64,000 nt of DNA from Chionis minor (taxonomy: Eukaryota; Chordata; Aves; Charadriiformes; Chionididae): NCBI GenBank assembly GCA_013398295.1, contig VZSF01001902.1, positions 87,146-151,145 of the forward strand, in the 5' to 3' direction. Under the pieces are notes generated by a model. The model made no database searches. It was given only the letters and a program-made list of their open reading frames with translations, and was not told the DNA's origin. The translations under genes and the position numbers were made by a program. Of this stretch, positions 61,568 to 64,000 are shown in pieces (position 1 is the stretch's first letter; every line of letters begins with the position of its first letter).

Positions 61568-62979
61568 TCATAGTAAGTCTTAAGCAGCAGCTTCATGGTA
61601 AAGGAATGTCAGTTTTTCAAGGCTCCATTACTCTGGGGAGAAGCAGTTCTAAAAGTAGGAGTAGGTTCCCCAGAAGCATGCACATCCACTCAGAAACATG
61701 GTCACTGCTGTCTCTTCTGTGGCGGCTCACAAATACTCCGAGTATCTACTTGAAAGGCGACAGATAATTAATTTTTAACAGATGTGCTGTAAAGTAATTG
61801 CCTATAAATACATGCAAGGAAAAAACATGAGCTTTCTAAGTAGATAAGGGTTTTAACTCATATGCATATCAACCTATTCATTTATTACATTAGGATCTCA
61901 CCTTAGTAACAATTTATAGAAGTCTTTTACTGGTTTTATTTTCTTTTTAAATTTCAGCAAACTTATGTAAAGCTATAGATTGGTCTGATTTTCTGTTCTA
62001 AGTACAAGGCTAAAATTTCCATGATGCCCTAATTATCAGCATGAATTTGATCCAAAAGAAGTTTTCCTAGATTTCAAACAATGAACTTTCAAAAAACTAT
62101 CCTCTGCGACAGCGTCATCAAAAGTGACACACGCCTTGGAAAAACAGAAAAGTTTGGAAAAAAAGGTTAAAATAAAAGTGAGGAGACTACTTTTGCAGGT
62201 TGTGAGTAATGGCCATGATAAGAAAGGGAATTCCATTAGCTGAAGCCAAAAGAACTGTAGACTTTCAAAATGATGATGAAAATATCAAATCTCAAAATAA
62301 AATAATGAAAGTGACTGACTATACCATTCAAGTCGGTAAGAGTTTTTTTCCATTCACTTGAACAGGAGCAGATTCAATTCCCTGAAAACTTCTGTAATCA
62401 ATTACTTGAAACAATCTAATATTTCCCAGGGTCAAGAAGAATTTACTGTGAAGGAAATCCCTGAACCTAAAGAAGTGCTTGTCATAGCCATCGTGGTAAA
62501 CGGTACCGACCCACACAGCACAATGGAGCCTCTTAGTACTGCCACACAAAAGGAGGACTTGCTCTGCGCTGGGAGCTGCTTCTAATTTTCTGGGGGAAAA
62601 AGTTTGCTTTGAAGTATTGTAAGCTTGACATTTTTGGCAGGTCACTTGAGGAAGTGCTGGTAAGCATTTAAGTGTCTCATGCATCTACTCACTGGTACTC
62701 TGTTAGCTTTAATAAGCGCATATGTATGTATCAAAATAGACCTTGAACTTGAAAACTTAAGCTAGGCACTTACAGAAACATGTCCTGTCTACTCTGCCGC
62801 TTCTAAACAATCTGTTATCATTGGTAGATGATATAAGTGAGCCTGACACCAAACAGGGGTCAGATACAGTTTCAGGAAACTGTCGTATCCTTCTTCACAT
62901 CATTAATAATAGACGGAGCGTGCACAGCCAGGAAGCAGAAGCTGGGGCTGTTTTCATTATTACTCTGCAGGACAGAAAC

Positions 62980-63144
62980 ATGGACTTCTCTGTTTTGCCA
63001 AACAACAACCATCCTGATAAATTCCTGCAACTGGAGGTGAAGTCTTTAGTGAAAAACTCTGCCTTTCTTCAAGCCAGCCTGGCAAAATTCCCAGAAGCAG
63101 CTTTACCTGGAGTTCAGCGGTGGCACAACAGGGTCTATTTACAG
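62980..63144 (+). CDS. MINAR2: MINAR2 first coding exon
   Basis: The exon has 165 coding nt, 55 codons in phase 0, ending at a strong GTAAGG donor. The translation starts MDFSVLPNNNHPDKFLQLEV and continues with LQASLAKFPEAALPG and RWHNRVYLQ. I recognise this as the N-terminus of MINAR2 (KIAA1024L, UPF0258 family), a small protein of roughly 190 residues with a C-terminal membrane segment. MINAR2 is associated with NOTCH2 and with cholesterol handling in auditory hair cells; its loss causes deafness in mammals. The ATG has a good Kozak context (A at -3, G at +4). A CAG at 62968-62970 could be a splice acceptor just before the start codon. The in-frame upstream extension to 62821 is not expected to be protein. 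The remaining exons are beyond the right edge. Confidence 0.92.
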
Positions 63145-64000
63145 GTAAGGTGTAAAAGAAGATGACATTTTTTCTAACTTTTGTACCTTGTATTTGGGAG
63201 TATGAGACAAACGACATGAGTTTGAGCCTTCAGCCATAGATTTAGCTTCCTGCATCTGTGAATCTACTTCACTAATATCCCTGTAAGTTTTCCCATTGAC
63301 TTCGGCAAGGATCAGGCTCCGAGAGACCAGTTACTCAGTGGTCTGCTGACTTTATTTCAGTATGTTAGGCTTTCTATTACTTTTTGTAACATTTGCATAG
63401 CATTTCCCAGAAAGCCTACTGATGTCAAAGACAGATTAATTGTACTAAAGGGGTGAATGGAGTGCCTTCTCTGAAGAAATAAGAAAAAACCCCACACTTA
63501 AATCTGAAAGACAGGTCATATCCCTCAAACTCAATGATAAAGCACATTAGAGAGAGCATCAGACATTCTTGCTGGCGTCTCAGAATCTTACATATGTCTA
63601 GATAGTTCGCTGTATGTTGCTCTTTATTTCGCCTTGTTTTTCTCATTCTACTTTGACCTTCCTGTTAGCCTGACAGACAGCTCTTGAAAGTGTGAAACAC
63701 GCTGGCTGTATTAATCCAGGTTATTACATAGAGATAGCAGCGTTTTCTTGGTAAAAATGCAAACACGCGCTGCCTAGTAGAGGCCGTGGAGCCCGCGGAG
63801 GAGAAGTTCATGCCTGGATCAGCAGCAGTACAGCTGCATCAGCTCACACCCCTCTGGGCCCCACTTGCTGCTCAAGAGTGCTCCTTTCCTGCTACCCGGG
63901 GAGCCCCTTGCCTTTCCCCACCCCTAGCATGAGCAAAAGCTCCAAGGTCTGGTTCTTGTCAAGGGATGGAGACTCACATAAACGGTTGGCGGGGGCGGAG
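63145..64000 (+). other. MINAR2: Start of MINAR2 intron 1
   Basis: Sequence following the GTAAGG donor. No second MINAR2 exon was found. The last 220 bp (63780-64000) are clearly more GC-rich than the rest of the window and end in GGCGGGGGCGGAG, an Sp1-type GC box. This could be an internal or alternative promoter, or simply a GC-rich repeat; it is cut by the window edge. Confidence 0.6.

Larger units (their letters stand above)
56901..62979. other. Intergenic region between ADAMTS19 and MINAR2
   Basis: About 6 kb. The stretch 56901-58980 has no recognised element apart from an inverted repeat at 58754-58799. CR1 remnants occupy about 59090-61262 and 61463-61567. The stretch 61570-62979 has no recognised repeat and probably contains the MINAR2 5' UTR and promoter, but no TATA box or CpG island could be pinned down. 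Confidence 0.7.

Noticed and set aside
62328..62684. Overlapping frames on both strands just upstream of MINAR2
   Set aside because: No homology recognised, no splice signals joining them to MINAR2, and both strands are open over the same interval. Probably chance.
1..64000. CRISPR arrays, tRNA/rRNA genes, retroviral LTR pairs, DNA transposons
   Set aside because: I looked for regular spaced repeats, cloverleaf-like boxes, long terminal repeat pairs and terminal inverted repeats of known families. None was found, and the window is animal nuclear DNA where CRISPR is not expected.

Overview
The window is vertebrate nuclear DNA, most probably from a bird. It is AT-rich, has small spliced exons separated by large introns, and carries several CR1-type LINE fragments with typical avian CR1 3' ends. 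There are no bacterial-style operons, and most of the open reading frames are chance frames.

Main content: the 3' half of ADAMTS19 on the plus strand. Thirteen exons between 5318 and 55799 join in a continuous reading frame of 622 codons plus a stop. They encode the end of the disintegrin-like domain, thrombospondin repeat (TSR) 1, the cysteine-rich domain, the spacer, TSR2 to TSR5 and a C-terminal PLAC domain. All twelve introns visible in full have GT-AG ends with matching phases. The signal peptide, prodomain and metalloprotease exons lie upstream of the window. A 3' UTR of about 1.1 kb follows, with three AATAAA poly(A) signals.

Downstream, about 6 kb of intergenic DNA holds nested CR1 remnants. 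Then comes the first coding exon of MINAR2 (62980-63144, plus strand, phase 0), whose remaining exons lie beyond the window. ADAMTS19 followed by MINAR2 on the same strand is the known vertebrate order. The two genes are neighbours, and nothing here links their functions: one product is a secreted matrix protease and the other a small membrane protein.

Repeats: a minus-strand CR1 3' end near 19.1-19.4 kb; a CR1 ORF2 fragment near 20.3-22.4 kb containing an exact 822-bp tandem duplication split by the window's only N (almost certainly an assembly error); CR1 pieces at 33.6 kb, 55.1 kb, 59.1-61.3 kb and 61.5 kb; and several microsatellites and perfect palindromes. I found no clearly new biological system. 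The points most worth checking are the false duplication, a tight G-quadruplex motif, a 30-bp alternating purine/pyrimidine palindrome, a weak 5' splice site, and an unrecognised antisense frame at 49.2-49.45 kb.
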